A DNA stretch of 64,000 bases from Aldrovandia affinis (GCA_029706075.1 JAINUG010000005.1:5755001-5819000); one strand, 5' to 3'. Shown: positions 41,155-52,971, numbered from the stretch's first letter. The notes: generated by a model from the letters alone, not told the origin. Translations and numbers: made by a program.

Positions 41155-41865
41155 TTAATATTTCACGATTGGGTTTTTCAAGATGCAGGAATAATGGGAG
41201 GCAGTGCTGCACCAATAAGTGCTGATAAGGACATAGAGTTGCACGACTGCATTTCCATGTTCACCCATGATGGGCCTATAACCTGCAGGTGGTAAGACCT
41301 CCAGTATGCAATGCAACAAATATTGGCAGCCCAGTAATAGAATTGCCCCCAATTTGCCTGGACCTCTGAAGAACAGTTTACGTATACGAGGGCTTTTGTC
41401 ATTCCATATATAAGATGAAATATGTGAGTCAGGAATATTGAAGAAGGATTTGGGTATAAAGAATGGAATACACTGAAAGAGATACAGGAACTTGGGAAGC
41501 ACTGCCATCTTAATAGAGTTGATGCACCCAACCAAAGACAGGGGTACGACCGGCCATCTAGCCAATTCTTATTTAATAATCAGAATGCAAAGAGACAGGT
41601 AGCGGCTCAATTGCCAGAGCAAAAAGCAAAGGCGATAACGGACATCCGTGTCTTGTTCCCCTCTGCAATGGGAAGTAGTTAGAGTATACATTGTTATTCA
41701 GGACCATAGCTGTAGGGGATAAATAGAGAAGCCTGATCCAAGAAATAAAGACTGGTCCAAATCCAAATTTCCTTAGTGTATAAAATAAATATTTCCACTC
41801 CACTCAATCGAAAGCCTTCTCCGCATCCATATAAATCAAGTCATGTAGGATATCAGATGGGAATC
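41155..41865 (-). pseudogene. L1/Tx1-type RT fragment, copy 2
   Basis: DLIYMDAEKAFD (first Asp box), then EWKYLFYTLRKFGFG, LQRGTRHGCPLSPLLFALAIEP, and, past a deletion that removes the YADD box and thumb, VGCINSIKMAVLPKFLYLFQ, IPKSFFNIPDSHIS and FIWNDKSPRIR-like text. A TGA interrupts the Asp box. Downstream of 41155 the minus strand continues with NNFASFDQLSQKFNIPK (near 40960). Confidence 0.75.
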
Positions 41866-43160
41866 CTGTGATGGTATGAAAGTAGCGATGATCATAAAAG
41901 ACACAGTCTGAATGTCTGTCTTTGAAGTGAGGCAAAATCAACAACAATGTCCAGAGCTAAAACTCTCTTTGGGCAGCAAGGTTGTCAGCAACTACAGGAT
42001 AGACCGTACCCTTGACACATTCACCAAATGACTCAATGTAAACTCTTTCCACTTTGATAGTCTGGAGGCCCTTTAAGGGGGGAGTAAATACTTTGGTATA
42101 GCCAACATTTCTTGGGCCATTAGAATTGCACAAAAGAGCAAGCTGGATAGTGTGCAATGATAAGCGGTATTTGAAAATACACTGCACACAGTTTGTGTAT
42201 TTTCCTTGAAGTCCCAGGAGGATTTGCAACTTCAAATTCATCAATATAAAGAATTAGAGATCATTTCTGGACCTCATCTGAGAGAAAATGATTTTCCTGA
42301 GAATAAAAGCCATCACGAAATGATGAATATTGTCCAGGCTGTTGCATTGTGGTTTCTTGGAAATTCTCTAATACATCTGTTATTTTCAGCAGTTCTTGCA
42401 AAGTTGAAAGGATGGGCACATACATGCATGTATGCATTGTTGACCCAATGAGGTACTCCACAGGTTTAACCAATGGAAATGTGTCTTCAAAATATGATTT
42501 CGTCCTTTTAGCAGTGGAGAGGGGGGCTTCATTGGTGATAGATTTGTGCATGATATTAGTTTTGGAGACAGGCTGAACAATCTCACTGATAACTGAGTCA
42601 CTAACAGAGCAGTTATGCTTGTTAAGTGTCTTGGCAACAGCTTCTTTAACAAGAGGTTATGATAATATAAACAACTGATCTAAATACTCAATAATTTCTT
42701 GAGTTGCTCTTTCTGATATGTGGAGTATGGTTTGCATTTTCAAAAAGAAAAGTGCCAGATTATGTTGTCATTGTTCCTCTAATCCATCAGTGCTACAGTC
42801 TACTGTTGCTGGGTGGGTGCATTTTCACTTGAAAGATCAACACAATCCTGTTCAATGTCACTGCTCTGAGAGTCATGAGTTTATTCATTTCTCACTACAA
42901 TTACATAATCATACTCTGAAGCATGTTGACGCTCCCTACATTTGTAACAATTAAATGTTGAGTAAACATTTTGTAAATGTGCTATCTCTGAATGGATATG
43001 GCACCACTTCATGATGTCTTACGATGAAGGAACAGGTCACTTTCAACAAAGGGTTGCTTATAAACACAGATAGGACAATGGAAGGTCAAAATGTTTTCAA
43101 AACCATACACTGCCCTGTCTTCTGAATGAAATCTAGCCATGTGTTATCTTGAGGAAATTA
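41866..43160 (-). pseudogene. Broken zinc-finger protein of a presumed transposon-derived family
   Basis: Minus strand, in order: an incomplete C2H2-type finger (LTFHCPICVYKQPF then VESDLFLHRK, near 43100-43030), a second finger-like stretch (VQCHCSESHEF, about 42880), a helical region (LKMQTILHISEKATQEIIEY, near 42730; stop at 42660), MHKSITNEAPLSTAKRTKSY and MYVPILSTLQELLKITDVL (42551-42340), LILYIDEFEVANPPGTSRK (about 42240), and VKGTVYPVVADNLAAQ (about 41970). From memory these motifs occur together in a family repeated many times in fish and invertebrate genomes, probably transposon-borne; I cannot name it. Several stops and frame changes. Confidence 0.5.
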
Positions 43161-43639
43161 AATGTGATACCAAATATGAGGCATGGTAAGGGCAAACTGT
43201 AGAATATTGACTATGTTGTAGTCTGTAATGTTTCAATAAATGTACGTTCACAGTGCAAAAAAAAGGCATAACTTACATTTCCAATACATGATTTGTATGT
43301 TCCTGCCTGCCTGGTGTCACCATAGGTTGACTGAACTGAAAACTGTAAGAATAAAAACAAATGTTAGGGAATTAATTGAAAATAATTCAATTGAAGTGGA
43401 AATTGTGTTCTCAAAGAGAGGGGTAGAATGAAACGGTTAACTAGTTAACTGAAGTGATTAATCAAAAGCAAATTGCAAAAACAAAAATGTGAAGCCCAGT
43501 AAGATAGCTATGATAGCTAGTTAGCTGGCTACCTAGCTAGCTAGCTACTTCGACCACAATTCATTTCCAGAAAAAAAGCCAATTTGTCATGGTAATACTA
43601 AACGTTAGGGGTGTCACAAATAGCTTTTTACCTCAACGA
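43161..43639. other. No recognised feature
   Basis: AT-rich; a short GCTAGCTAGCTA run lies near 43515-43550. No gene seen. Confidence 0.4.
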
Positions 43640-44151
43640 CAATTACAAAGATGAGCCACCCACCAGATTCTCCTAAATCATTTTTAAAGATGACACTCAT
43701 CACTCATCCAGACACTCATCACACCCTACATTCCACCCAAACCCTTCTGCTCTGCCTCCTCTGGCAAACTGACTGTCCCATCCCTCTGGGCCCCAGGCAC
43801 CCGCTCCTCTGGGCCTCGCCTCTTCTCTGTTCTGATCCCTTGCTGGTGGAATGATCTTCCACACTTGGTCAGGACTGCCGAATCACTGGCCATCTGGTCA
43901 GATGGCCATCTTCCGCAAGAGACTCAAAACCCACCTCTTCAAACTCCACTTCCACTGTAATCTGTACATTTTTCACCACTACTTACATGTTTAATACTGC
44001 TTTTCATAAAATGTATACATGTTTAAAACTCTCAAAAAATCTACTAACATTTTCTCTCCCAGTGTTACATGCATGGTATGCAGCTTCCAACAATGATGTC
44101 TATTGCTGTATTACTGCACTGATCTCTTGCGTGAACAATTATTGATCATAC
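43640..44151 (+). mobile_element. L2 LINE 3' fragment, copy 2
   Basis: Degraded C-terminal RT tail: phrases corresponding to LTVPSLWAPGTRSSG, a SLLVE/WWNDLP-like site, and RLKTHLFKLHFH-like text up to about 43960, then a UTR with GTTACATGCATGGTATGCAG and CACTGATCTCTTGCGTGAAC, as in copies at 48.7 and 60.7 kb. The UTR is interrupted at 44151 by a 702-bp insertion flanked by a 9-bp duplication and resumes for a few bases at 44863. Confidence 0.75.
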
Positions 44152-44853
44152 TGCTATGGCTGGCCAAAATTTGACCCCAGAGACTGTTAAACGGCAGGTC
44201 CTTGATTGCAAATTGAAGCCATGCTGGGAGCTGCCTGTGATTGAACCATTTCCAGTGGCATTCTCCTCAATCTCGTCTGACCATGCCCCTGTCTGGAGAA
44301 TGAAAGCCAGTGGAGCCATGGTTTTAGAGTCTCTTGTTTTTGCTTGACTTTTTTGCTGAATTTTTAGAAACCTTTTTTAGTAAATGCTATTTGGCCCTGC
44401 TTGTTTGTCTGTTTTCCCTAATGATCTTTTGAGCACTTTTTTGACAGCCAGGGAAGTGTAGCGTTGGGGTAGCCAGCCCTATTTAGTTTTTGCACAGGAG
44501 GGAGTTTAGAACCATTTATTTCTAGTGCTGAACTTTAAACAAGGGCATTTGACTGTTAAGGCTACTAGATTCAGGGAATAGATCATTTTTATTCGAACTT
44601 CACTGTTCCGACAGTAGCGAGCACTGTACTGCCTCCTTCGAGCCAGTACCCACCTAAGCCGAAGCCTGTCACCGACGCATGACTACTCATGTATGCAGCA
44701 AGTGTTTCCTTCGGGGGCGGAGAGCCAATTGGGGCTGGCACTCCCAGCCAGAGCCGAAACTGGCGCGACCGGTGGAATTAAACCCTGGTTGCCATGGCTA
44801 GCATTGAATGCTCTTCTTCCATGGCTAGTGTCACTAGACCACACGGGAGGCCC
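44152..44853 (-). mobile_element. 702-bp insertion with SINE-A head, 9-bp duplication
   Basis: TGATCATAC occurs on both sides (44143-44151 and 44854-44862). The right part (about 44695-44853) is a minus-strand copy of SINE family A: GGCCTCCCGTGTGGTCTAGTG head, then CTCTGGCTGGGAGTGCCAG and CCAATTGGCTCTCCGC. The left 540 bp do not match the other copies of the family; they may be a different 3' body or a later insertion. The uninterrupted L2 UTR elsewhere in the window confirms that the flanks belong together. Confidence 0.7.
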
Positions 44854-45033
44854 TGATCATACCATGTATTGATGGCGATATATAAATATCTGGTCAACAT
44901 TTTCATCACTGCATTCACCACTGTCTACACCTGGCTCAAACTGTACAGTTTCACGGACAAACTACAGAAAAACTGTAGGACAACACTACAGCTGTACCGT
45001 GATACCAACAGTGCGGTCAAAGAGGAGTGGTTG

Positions 45034-45385
45034 AGGCCTCCCTGGTGGTCTAGTGGTTACAGTGTTTGACGCTGGCCACTGCGACCGGGGTTTGGCTCTG
45101 GCCGGGAGTGCCACCAGGGGGCGGCAATTGGCTGTCCGCCCCAGGGAGGGGGGAGGGAAGCTGACACGAAGTTCACTGCGTATAGGAGTGGTTCTGGACT
45201 ACCAGAGTTACGGTCGACAGCTTGGCGAGTGCCATCTCGGAGGAGACAATACTTTGCCTTTGTCACTGCCGGTCACAGGGCTACGGCAGCAAACTCATAA
45301 TACGAGGGGGGTATTGACATGAAAAATAGAGGGTGTAATTGGCTACTAAATTGGGAGAAAATGGGAGAAAATCAGAAACAAAAAA
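45034..45385 (+). repeat. tRNA-derived SINE, family A, copy with 9-bp duplication
   Basis: Starts AGGCCTCCCTGGTGGTCTAG (A-box-like TGGTCTAGTGG), has a diverged B box (GGGGTTTGGCTC), then the body and tail shared with other copies (ATAGAGGGTGTAATTGG, AAATTGGGAGAAAATGGG, AATCAGAAA) and an A-rich end. GAGTGGTTG lies on both sides (45025-45033 and 45386-45394). It splits an L2-like C-terminal region. Confidence 0.85.
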
Positions 45386-45745
45386 GAGTGGTTGCCAGTT
45401 GAGTTTAGAATTGATTTTAAGTTCCTTTTAATTACTGACAATGCGAGGCACTTTTAAAAACAAATTTTTATCTTCTTGCTTTTACCACACCTTTATCTTT
45501 TAAAACATTTTATTGACGTATTTTTACTTTTTATTGAGCGTTTACCATTTATATATATCTTGCTCTATGCCATTTTTGTTCTATTTTCTGTTTCTTTTAT
45601 GCTTGGTTGTTGACCTTGTTCTGTTATCTCTTGCTTTGTTTTAACTGTCTTGCCTTGTTTGATTCTTTATGCATTTTGTGAAGCACCTTGTGCTGTACTA
45701 CTGGGAAGGTGCTATATAAATAAAGATATTATTATTATTATTATA
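45386..45745 (+). mobile_element. L2-type LINE 3' end with (ATT)n tail
   Basis: After the SINE, LPVEFRIDFKFLLIT-like text continues the end of an L2-type ORF2. It is followed by a UTR with GTGAAGCACCTTGTGCTG, GGAAGGTGCTATATAAATAAAG and an (ATT)n tail ending at about 45745. The sequence left of the SINE (44863-45033) shows no LINE motif I recognise. Confidence 0.6.
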
Positions 45746-46085
45746 AGATTGCCTCCACACAGCAGGGTGTGCCACTGCCTGAAATGGTGTTGTCATCGCA
45801 ATCCCAGGGTGAAGTGTGGGCTCGTAGGGACCAGGATAGGTCACACTCAGCTGAGGGTAGGGCATCAAGTAGGACGGCATGCTCATCAGTGGTCCAGGCA
45901 GGAGCCAGATGTGTTGTGCTGTGTGTGCTTCTCGCAAACAACTGCCTCTGTAATGCCTTGCATTTTTCCAGGGGTCGCATCAACCCTCCCGTACAAAGAG
46001 CAACATACAGCGTGTCCCGCAGCCAAGGCCTAAACAGCTTCTTAAACAGTTTTTCTAAATTAAAGTGAAAATAATTAACATCAGC
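45746..46085. other. No recognised gene
   Basis: Moderately GC-rich. Overlapping frames on both strands (45698-45983 minus, 45769-46068 plus) have protein-like composition but no motif I know. Confidence 0.35.
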
Positions 46086-46530
46086 TCAAACAAACAACTG
46101 TGTGCCCCCCCCAGTCCTTCCAAAGAAAAGCAACTGTGACAGTTTCCTGCTGCACAATTTAACATGCGCTGGTAGGGAGTCAAGCACTTTAAAAAGGATC
46201 CTCGCTTCATCAGTCCGAACAATTTTTACACTATGTTCCATGTTTAGCCAGACTGGTGCATCGTGTAAATTTCTACAAACTGCAGAATACAAACTCTGCG
46301 GCATCACCGTCTCCAAAGCCTTTTCCTGAAATGTCGTCACTCCAAAAATATTCAAAGCACTTGTCTGTGGTAAACACTGCAGGCTTGTCCATCGTGTACA
46401 GCTTGACTCTACATCTCTCTTGGTCAAATTTTTTATGGCAAATGTGATTGTCTGTGGTTGCCCTGGGGCAGCTACTCCACAGGCACCCTCAAAAATCTTT
46501 CTTAAAACCGTGCCATTTTCAGAACACCCA
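46086..46530 (-). CDS. Unrecognised open frame, exon-like
   Basis: The annotated 113-residue minus-strand frame (46427-46086) is open further upstream to about 46520, where ENGTVLRKIFEGACGVAAPG and QPQTITFAIKNLTKRD precede it. It goes on VIRTDEARILFKVLD-like (VKIVRTDEARILFKVLDSLP) and ends LLFFGRTGG. Composition is normal for a globular, partly basic protein, with no membrane segment. I do not recognise a family; it could be one exon of a host gene or a mobile-element protein. Confidence 0.4.
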
Positions 46531-48655
46531 GAGAAATAAAGCGAGCAAAGGCAAATTGTTGATTCGTACTATCTTTTTCTAATTTGTAGGTTGAAAAGAT
46601 TTTTAACTTCAGTGACAAGAATCCTCTTATTTATAAAGCAGGATTCTGCGTGGGGGCGGGTGTTGTTAAGACATAGAACAGTGCTGGGGCTGGGGGGTTG
46701 AGGCTTAATTACAACACAGCTGTTCAATGACCATACTCACACCCTGAAGTGTTCATTATCCCCAGGAGAGCAATTTTAATAGTCCTTGTTTGAAAGAATA
46801 CCCACCCCTTGAAGTGTTCAATAACCCCTGGGACTTTGCAGAAAAACAATGCCCCTCATGTTTTCTGAGTTCTAATAAAACAAAGTAGTTTGAAATATTA
46901 ACCACTAGACCACTATAGACCACTAACTCCTTCTGGGAAACTAATATTTCTGTTAGGCTAATAATTGAATTTTTTAGCTAGCTATAGTCACCAAACACAT
47001 TATAGATTATATGAACATAATTATATTAGCATAAGATAGTTCAACTTTTCTTCTGAGAAACATTAACATTTTTTTAAATACTCGAATCGGCTTATAGAGC
47101 TTTTATGGAGATTTGGAACAATTTTAATTTATACTCAAGCCACTGCAATGCGCTGTCGTTCTGATAAAGAAATCTTTTCATGAAGATGTTTACAAATTAC
47201 GCCAATGCTCTGTAACATAAAAATAACATTTCCAAACATTCATTTTCATTTCAAAATGGCTGCCGATGACGTCGATTGTAAGAGAACAAATCAGAAAACG
47301 AATATGCAAATTTACCCACCCTGAACAAACCAGGACATAAACACATTTCAGTCTCACTCTATTAACAATGCTAGCTGGTGGACTTACACTCATCTCTTGG
47401 CTCAAGATTTGTTAACTAATCTAAACATTAATGGTAATAGTCTTAAACCTAAAAATATGAAAACAAATGAGTGGGCAGGTCATCAATCATAATTGGACAG
47501 ATAAGGTATGTCTCTCTATGGATTACAACCAATAAAGTCTGTTTGATGTGATGAGCTTGTATCCTGCATATTCAAGCTCAGACCCTGTCAAGGCTTGGAA
47601 AGGGAATTCCTTCCACACACAAGGGTCAAGTGCTCGGAACCCAACTCCCCTTTCCCCACAATTTCGGTAAAAAAATGCAGACAACAGTGAGTGAAAACCA
47701 ATGTCAGCTCCAAGTGAGAAGGCTTAACTTTTCCCCCTCACACAAACACACACAACAATCCCAATGAACAGTCCTTGCTTAGGTCTGGATTCATGCCACA
47801 TCAGCAGGGACTGCTGCAATCCATATACGTAATGCGCTATGAGGCAAAAACTGCAAGAGGGGAGAAGGAGGGAGCAAAATAGCTTTCTCAGGGTAATCTA
47901 TAATAGGGTCATTAAAGAAATCATTGTGCTGATCCAAGGCTATTATCTAATTGCTGGTCTGTTAGTGATTGGCAGGACTCATCAATCTCTCCTGCTCCCC
48001 CTCCCTATCTCCCTCCCTCTCATTCTAATGTCCTCATGATCCTTAGTTATAAGGGTGCAGTGTGAGAGCACGGACTGGAACTAGGAGCACTGAGAGATGA
48101 ATACACTTAGAATACTTAAAAACAAAAAAAGGGAAAGGTGGACAAGACAGTAACAACTGAGCATAACAATACAATTATGCATTTATGTTTTTACAAATAA
48201 ATATTTAATATTGATGATTGTTTTTTGCTATCATGGAACCTCCGGTTGCCCATTCAGTGGTGTCCCAACTCAACAACATTCCAGCAGGATGACGGAAGTC
48301 CTAATGCTCCCTGAGTAACATCAAAATACCTCATAAAATAGATTTTGTAATCTTCCTGAAAATAACTTTAATGTTAATATGTTACAGGTATATTTTAATT
48401 TGCCTGCTCTGAATACCATAGACATTTATGGTTTCATACTACGTTTTTCTTTCTTGACAGTCAACTGGTCAAGAAACCTTATAAAGGTCACCTTATAAAC
48501 TTTCATAATCATAATCACAACTCATAACTATCTGTCTGACTTATAAGGTGATGAAGTGCATACATTATGCATCTGCCAAGGCCAATCAAAGATAAAACAA
48601 TAAGTATTTTATTATCAATCAAATCCTTATACTGTATATATAAATACATAAATAG
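46531..48655. other. No recognised feature
   Basis: Two kilobases of mostly AT-rich sequence. Short frames (47190-47405 minus, 47839-48039 plus) have no resemblance to known families. No repeat end was identified. Confidence 0.4.
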
Positions 48656-49106
48656 TTATAGAAACCTCCGCTCCTCGCGGTCTCGCCTCTTCTCAGTCCT
48701 GACCCCTCGGTGGTGGAATGACCTTCCACAATCGGTCAGGACTGTGGAATCACTTGCAATCTTCTGCAAGAAACTCAAAACCCACCTTTTCAGACTCTAC
48801 TACCGCTGAATTTTGTACATCTAGCCAATTGTCATCACCACTGCCTGCCTACTTGTTCAATACTTTTTGTATGCGTATCCTTGCTTACTTACAAAACAAA
48901 TAAAATTATAATTATTTTTTTACTAACCTTTTCCTTCCCAGTGTTACAGGTATGGTATGCAGCTTCCAACAATGATGTCTATCACTGTATTACTGCACTG
49001 ATCTCTTGCGTGAACTATGATTGTTCTTACCATGTATTAATGCACATCCTGTAAGTCACTCTGGATAAGAGCGTCTGCTAAATGCTTAAAATGTAATGTA
49101 ATGTAA
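48656..49106 (+). mobile_element. L2 LINE 3' fragment, copy 3
   Basis: RSRLFSVLTPRWWNDLPQSV, then RTVESLAIFCKKLKTHLFRL, the last part of ORF2, followed by a UTR that ends in CACTCTGGATAAGAGCG (49057-49073) and (TGTAA)n-type repeats at 49106. Severely 5'-truncated, as is typical for LINE insertions. Confidence 0.85.
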
Positions 49107-49403
49107 GATATACAATATAGAAAAGTGTCAAGGCACACATACACACACTAAACATTCCTTGTTAAAATCATTTAAGAACAGTTTATCTGTGAAACTACAG
49201 ACCTTTGATGTTCTTAATCAGCCATGCATGTAAAGAACATCTGTACCTGGGTAGGCACAGGACTTCAGTAAAAAAGGGTTGGATCACTACCCAGTGGTCA
49301 TGACGAAGAAATGCAATTCAAGCCTCAAGCACTGAAACTGCTATCTAGTAACAACAAAGGCTATTTCACAAGCATATATATATATACACACATATACAGT
49401 ATA
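49107..49403. other. Flank with short (TA) and (CA) runs
   Basis: No gene. CACATACACACAC and TATATATATA runs occur at 49135-49150 and 49375-49385. Confidence 0.5.
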
Positions 49404-50129
49404 TAGTGTCTTGTAAAATTATTCACCATCTTCCCATTTCGTTGAATTACCCAATTTGTTGATTTATATACACACTCTTTTAAAGTGAACATTTTTATTC
49501 AAAACTATTTGGAAAGTGGAAACTATAAAAAGTGGACAATGTCAACAAAAACTGAAAGAAACCATCAATTGCCAATACTTGATGGAAGCACCTTTGGCAG
49601 CAAAATCTCTTTACAATTTCCATACATTCTTATTAGCAAATTTACTCAAGCTCTGTCAAGTTGGTTGTTGGTCATTAATGGACAGCAGTTTTCAAGTCTT
49701 GTCACAGATTTTCTATTGGATTCATGTCAGGACTTTGACCAAGCCACTGAAGAACATTCACTTTCTACATGTTAAGCCAGTCCAGTATAGCCTTGGCCTT
49801 GTGATTTGGGCTATTGTTTTGCTGAAAGGTACATTTTCATCCCAAGTCTTTAGGACACTGAAGCATGTTTTCCTCTGGGATTTACCTGTACTTTGCTCCA
49901 TGTATTTCCCCCTCATCCTGACAAGCTTCCCAGTCTCTGCTGCTGAGAAGCATGATGGTGCACCACCATGTATTAAAGTAGCAATGGTGTTAACTGCCTG
50001 ACGTACTGTGCTGGGTTTGCACCAGATATAATTCTTTGCATTCAAAAGTTCAAATTTGGTCTCATCTGACCACAAAAACTCACTTAAATGTTTTGTTGCA
50101 AACTCCATAATGATTTGATTTGATTTCAT
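49404..50129 (-). pseudogene. Tc1-like transposase remnant
   Basis: The minus strand encodes FLWSDETKFELLNAKNYIW (the first catalytic Asp box intact), GGAPSCFSAAETGKLVRM, then in another frame KCTFQQNNSPNHKAKAILDW and WLGQSPDMNPIENL. In functional Tc1 enzymes the second box reads QQDN; here it is QQNN, so the second catalytic residue is lost. The left end AGTGTCTTGTAAAATTATTC resembles a terminal repeat next to TA; no matching right end is seen. Confidence 0.8.
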
Positions 50130-51119
50130 CTCAGTTCAATCAGCTCCAAGACGGTTTGACCAATTTGCATGCAACTTGGTAAAGAGCAAGTACAGATGAG
50201 CTCTTTAAAGGGTATATAACTAGGTTTAAAAAAAAAAACATGGCTGCAATCATCCATTGAACTTGCAGTGAGTGTACCTTTTCACACAAATGCTTCTAAA
50301 TCCTAAATGGTTTGACATACATTTATGAAACTTTACATTTACATTACTTTACAATTTACATTGCCATCATTATCAAGAATCCGGCCCTAAAGCACTGGCC
50401 CAATTGAAACACATGGTGGCATTGTAGAGCTCCATATATTAAAAACGATTAAACAAATTAACTAAAAAGCACTGTTCTTTTGCAGAGATTTTAAACTTGT
50501 GGCTAATTAGGAACATGTATGTGTGCTCTATGGCTCACCAACATTTTCATTGTGGCAATGAGTGCTTCACCACCATAGCTGCTACTTGCATGTATATATT
50601 TTTTATACCCTTCTTCTGATCTGCCTTTCTACAATTTTATCCTTTAATTGTAGAATTTGTCTTTATGGTTGAATCTTTCCTTTAAATTTGCTACCTGACT
50701 GAGGGACCTTACAGAGATTTATTCTGGAGGTTTATTTATTCTGGAATTGTATGAAGCACTATAGTGTTCTTATGAAATACTTTTGCACCTGAAGTAATTT
50801 AGGATGGCCATAGCAAAAGTTTGGACTATTAATTGAATCAAGACTCTTACATAGTTTATTTTTAATACATTTTTAATTTACTATATTTATTGTCCTTGTC
50901 AGTCCTGCAGCAATCACCATTTGTCGCAGAGCTAACAAATAGTAATTCATATATTTTTAACCCTCTGACAGAACATTTAATTGAATAAGAAACTTGTGAT
51001 TTTTAATGTGTTTTACTTTATTTGTATATGTTTAACAATATTAACTTTAAACAAGCACTCTGGCTCAGCATTGGGTTGCACACTTAGACACAAACATGTT
51101 ATACAGATAACTGTCAAAA
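50130..51119. other. No recognised feature
   Basis: AT-rich sequence with no frame or repeat end that I can identify. Confidence 0.4.
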
Positions 51120-51580
51120 TAAAACACGAGTAAATGAGGAATACAAAATATATTGAAAGCAGGTACTTCACCCAGGTGTGGTTCCTGAGTTAATGAACTA
51201 ATTAACATGCCATCATGCTTAGGGTCATGTACAAAAAGCTGGGCAGGCCCAGTTGCCCATTATTTTGCATACCATGGCAAGATCTCAGTGACTTTGAAAG
51301 ATGGGTGATTGTTGGGGCAAGTTAGCCAGGAGCTGCAGTGACGATGACTGCTCAACTTGCTGATGTATCACAAAGAACAATGGCTAAGGTGATGGAGCTC
51401 TGAGGGAAAGACATCAACTAGGGTCAAAAGCGCATACTCCTCAACCGTGATGTCTGTGAATCGGTTCGAGATGCAAGGCAAAACAGATGAGCCACTCTGA
51501 GTCAGTTGACTGTAAATATCAATCTAGGGTGTGAGCAGGCAGTTTCTGGTACAGGTCTGGTACAGTTGGGTTTCGAACCG
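51120..51580 (+). mobile_element. Tc1-like element, 5' half
   Basis: CTGTCAAAATAAAACACGAG resembles the terminal repeat of a common fish Tc1 element. It is followed by transposase N-terminal text broken by stops: MARSQ-like start near 51272, TKNNG, then GQKRILLNRDVCESVRDARQ and ATLSQLTVNINLGCEQAVSG, the paired-type DNA-binding region. The catalytic part and right end are absent. Confidence 0.65.
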
Positions 51581-52200
51581 CAACCATGATCCTCTCACAC
51601 TCGTAAAGGACCAGCCAATACGGGTATGTTAGACCTTAGTTTTTGTTTGATTTATTAGTTGATATTTTGTTCAAGTCCGCCCGGCACATAAGTAGGTGTT
51701 GAGGCAAAAAGAGTTTGGGATGGCCTCTGTGGGTGGACTAGTTTTTAGTTCTCTTGTTTATTTTGTTTGTTTGTTTGGTCATCACCATTTCCCAAGAGCG
51801 ATACAGGGTGGGCTGTAGGTGAGAACTGTCTCTTTGTGGTAAGCAGATGAAGATCTAGCCTACATTAAACATGTGTGTGCTTATACCTCTGGTTTCACTA
51901 GTGTTAACTTGCAAGTGTGTAAACCCCACAAGTGTGTATATCACTAAGTGTATGAGTATTAAAGTGTGAATATACTTGACTTAAAGTTTGTAGTGAGATT
52001 AGTTTGAAGTGACACATTCTATTGAGAGTTTAAAAAGCTCACTACTAACTTCCTCTCTGCTAACTACCAAGTCTGTCGTTCTCCAAGCCACAGGTCCAGC
52101 CCCGTTACCAGTTAATGGGGAGCCAACTAAGCATACAATTGATTCAGGAATTTAATTTAGCTGCCCTTGTAATAAACTTCTGCTTTAAAAAAAAAAAAAA
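51581..52200 (+). other. Polyadenylated segment of unknown origin
   Basis: Ends with AATAAA (near 52171), 14 bases, then a run of 14 A at 52187-52200. This looks like the 3' end of a reverse-transcribed polyadenylated RNA. The sequence upstream has no frame I recognise, and no target duplication is clear. It could be the 3' part of an unidentified retroelement or a processed transcript. Confidence 0.45.
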
Positions 52201-52216
52201 TCTTTAAACCTGTTTT

Positions 52217-52971
52217 GTCATTTATTTGATAACTTCAAGGCAATATCCTGAGGTCTTTATTGTTATGTTATGCATTTTTGTGTTCAGTTTGTTTTTGTAT
52301 TTTATTATTTTCTCCGTGTTCGTTTATTATTTCACGTTATTTCACGTTCCCCTGTCTGTCTGTGTTCCTTGTTATCCGAGAATCCACTCCCTGTCTTTGT
52401 CGTTGCACTATTCGGGTGATTTCGGCTATACGGGTTTCTGCCTTATTTCGTATCTCGTTTACTTCTTTCTTTCTTTTTATCTGTACATATTAGTTACGTG
52501 TATATAGTACTAACCAACTAAACTCCCTAACTAACGTTAGGGAGTTTGGGTACATTACTAGCATTTACTATTTACTAATTATCTTGTGTTTCTATCTGCA
52601 GCTGTCATTCTCCCTCTCGTTCTCCTATCCCTGTGCATTTCTCCCTTCTCGCATTCTCTGCACGCGTTTCCACCTATGCGCTCCTCCCCTCCAAGCTGTG
52701 CACACGTCTACCTGCTTTTCCAGGTCATTTGTTATTATTGTGTCTATGTGCTTTCCAGTCCGTGTCTTTCGTCTCCCCTTGTTATTGTATTAGTGGTCCT
52801 CACTGTTCTCACCTGTGTTTTCGCCCCTTTCCTCTCCCAGTCACACCTAATTCCTCTTGTCTTCCCCATTTGTATTTAAGTTCCTAGTTTGCACTCTCTC
52901 TTCGTCAGAACGTTGATCAGGTTTCCCAGTGCCAATTGTCAGTAAGCCTGTGTTATTTTGTGATTCCCGAG
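52217..52971 (+). repeat. LTR-like repeat R1, interrupted by hAT copy B
   Basis: Matches 62369-62760 over several hundred bases (GTACATATTAGTTA, GTATATAGTACTAACCAACTA, CTGTCATTCTC, ATGCGCTCCTCC phrases). A TATTTAAGTTCC TATA-like site lies near 52875, followed by CTCTTCGTCAGAACG. Promoter-like order and lack of coding sequence suggest an LTR. A perfect 12-bp hairpin lies at 52520-52547. The open frames here are Phe/Ser/Leu-rich artefacts. Confidence 0.5.

Larger units (their letters stand above)
39300..41865 (-). mobile_element. L1/Tx1-type LINE, copy 2, split by a solo LTR
   Basis: RT to C-terminal sequence on the minus strand from about 41860 to 39440, then an A/T-rich 3' end. A solo LTR (40133-40911) and a hAT-like fragment (from 39647) interrupt it. 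The endonuclease is absent. Confidence 0.75.

Noticed and set aside
43510..43550. Regulatory or recombination site in GCTAGCTAGCTA runs
   Set aside because: Short low-complexity repeats of this kind recur at 34.87 and 53.88 kb without consistent context.
52226..52890. Frames rich in Phe, Ser, Leu and Cys resembling membrane proteins
   Set aside because: They cross the LTR-like repeat R1, whose homologue at 62.4 kb does not keep the frames.
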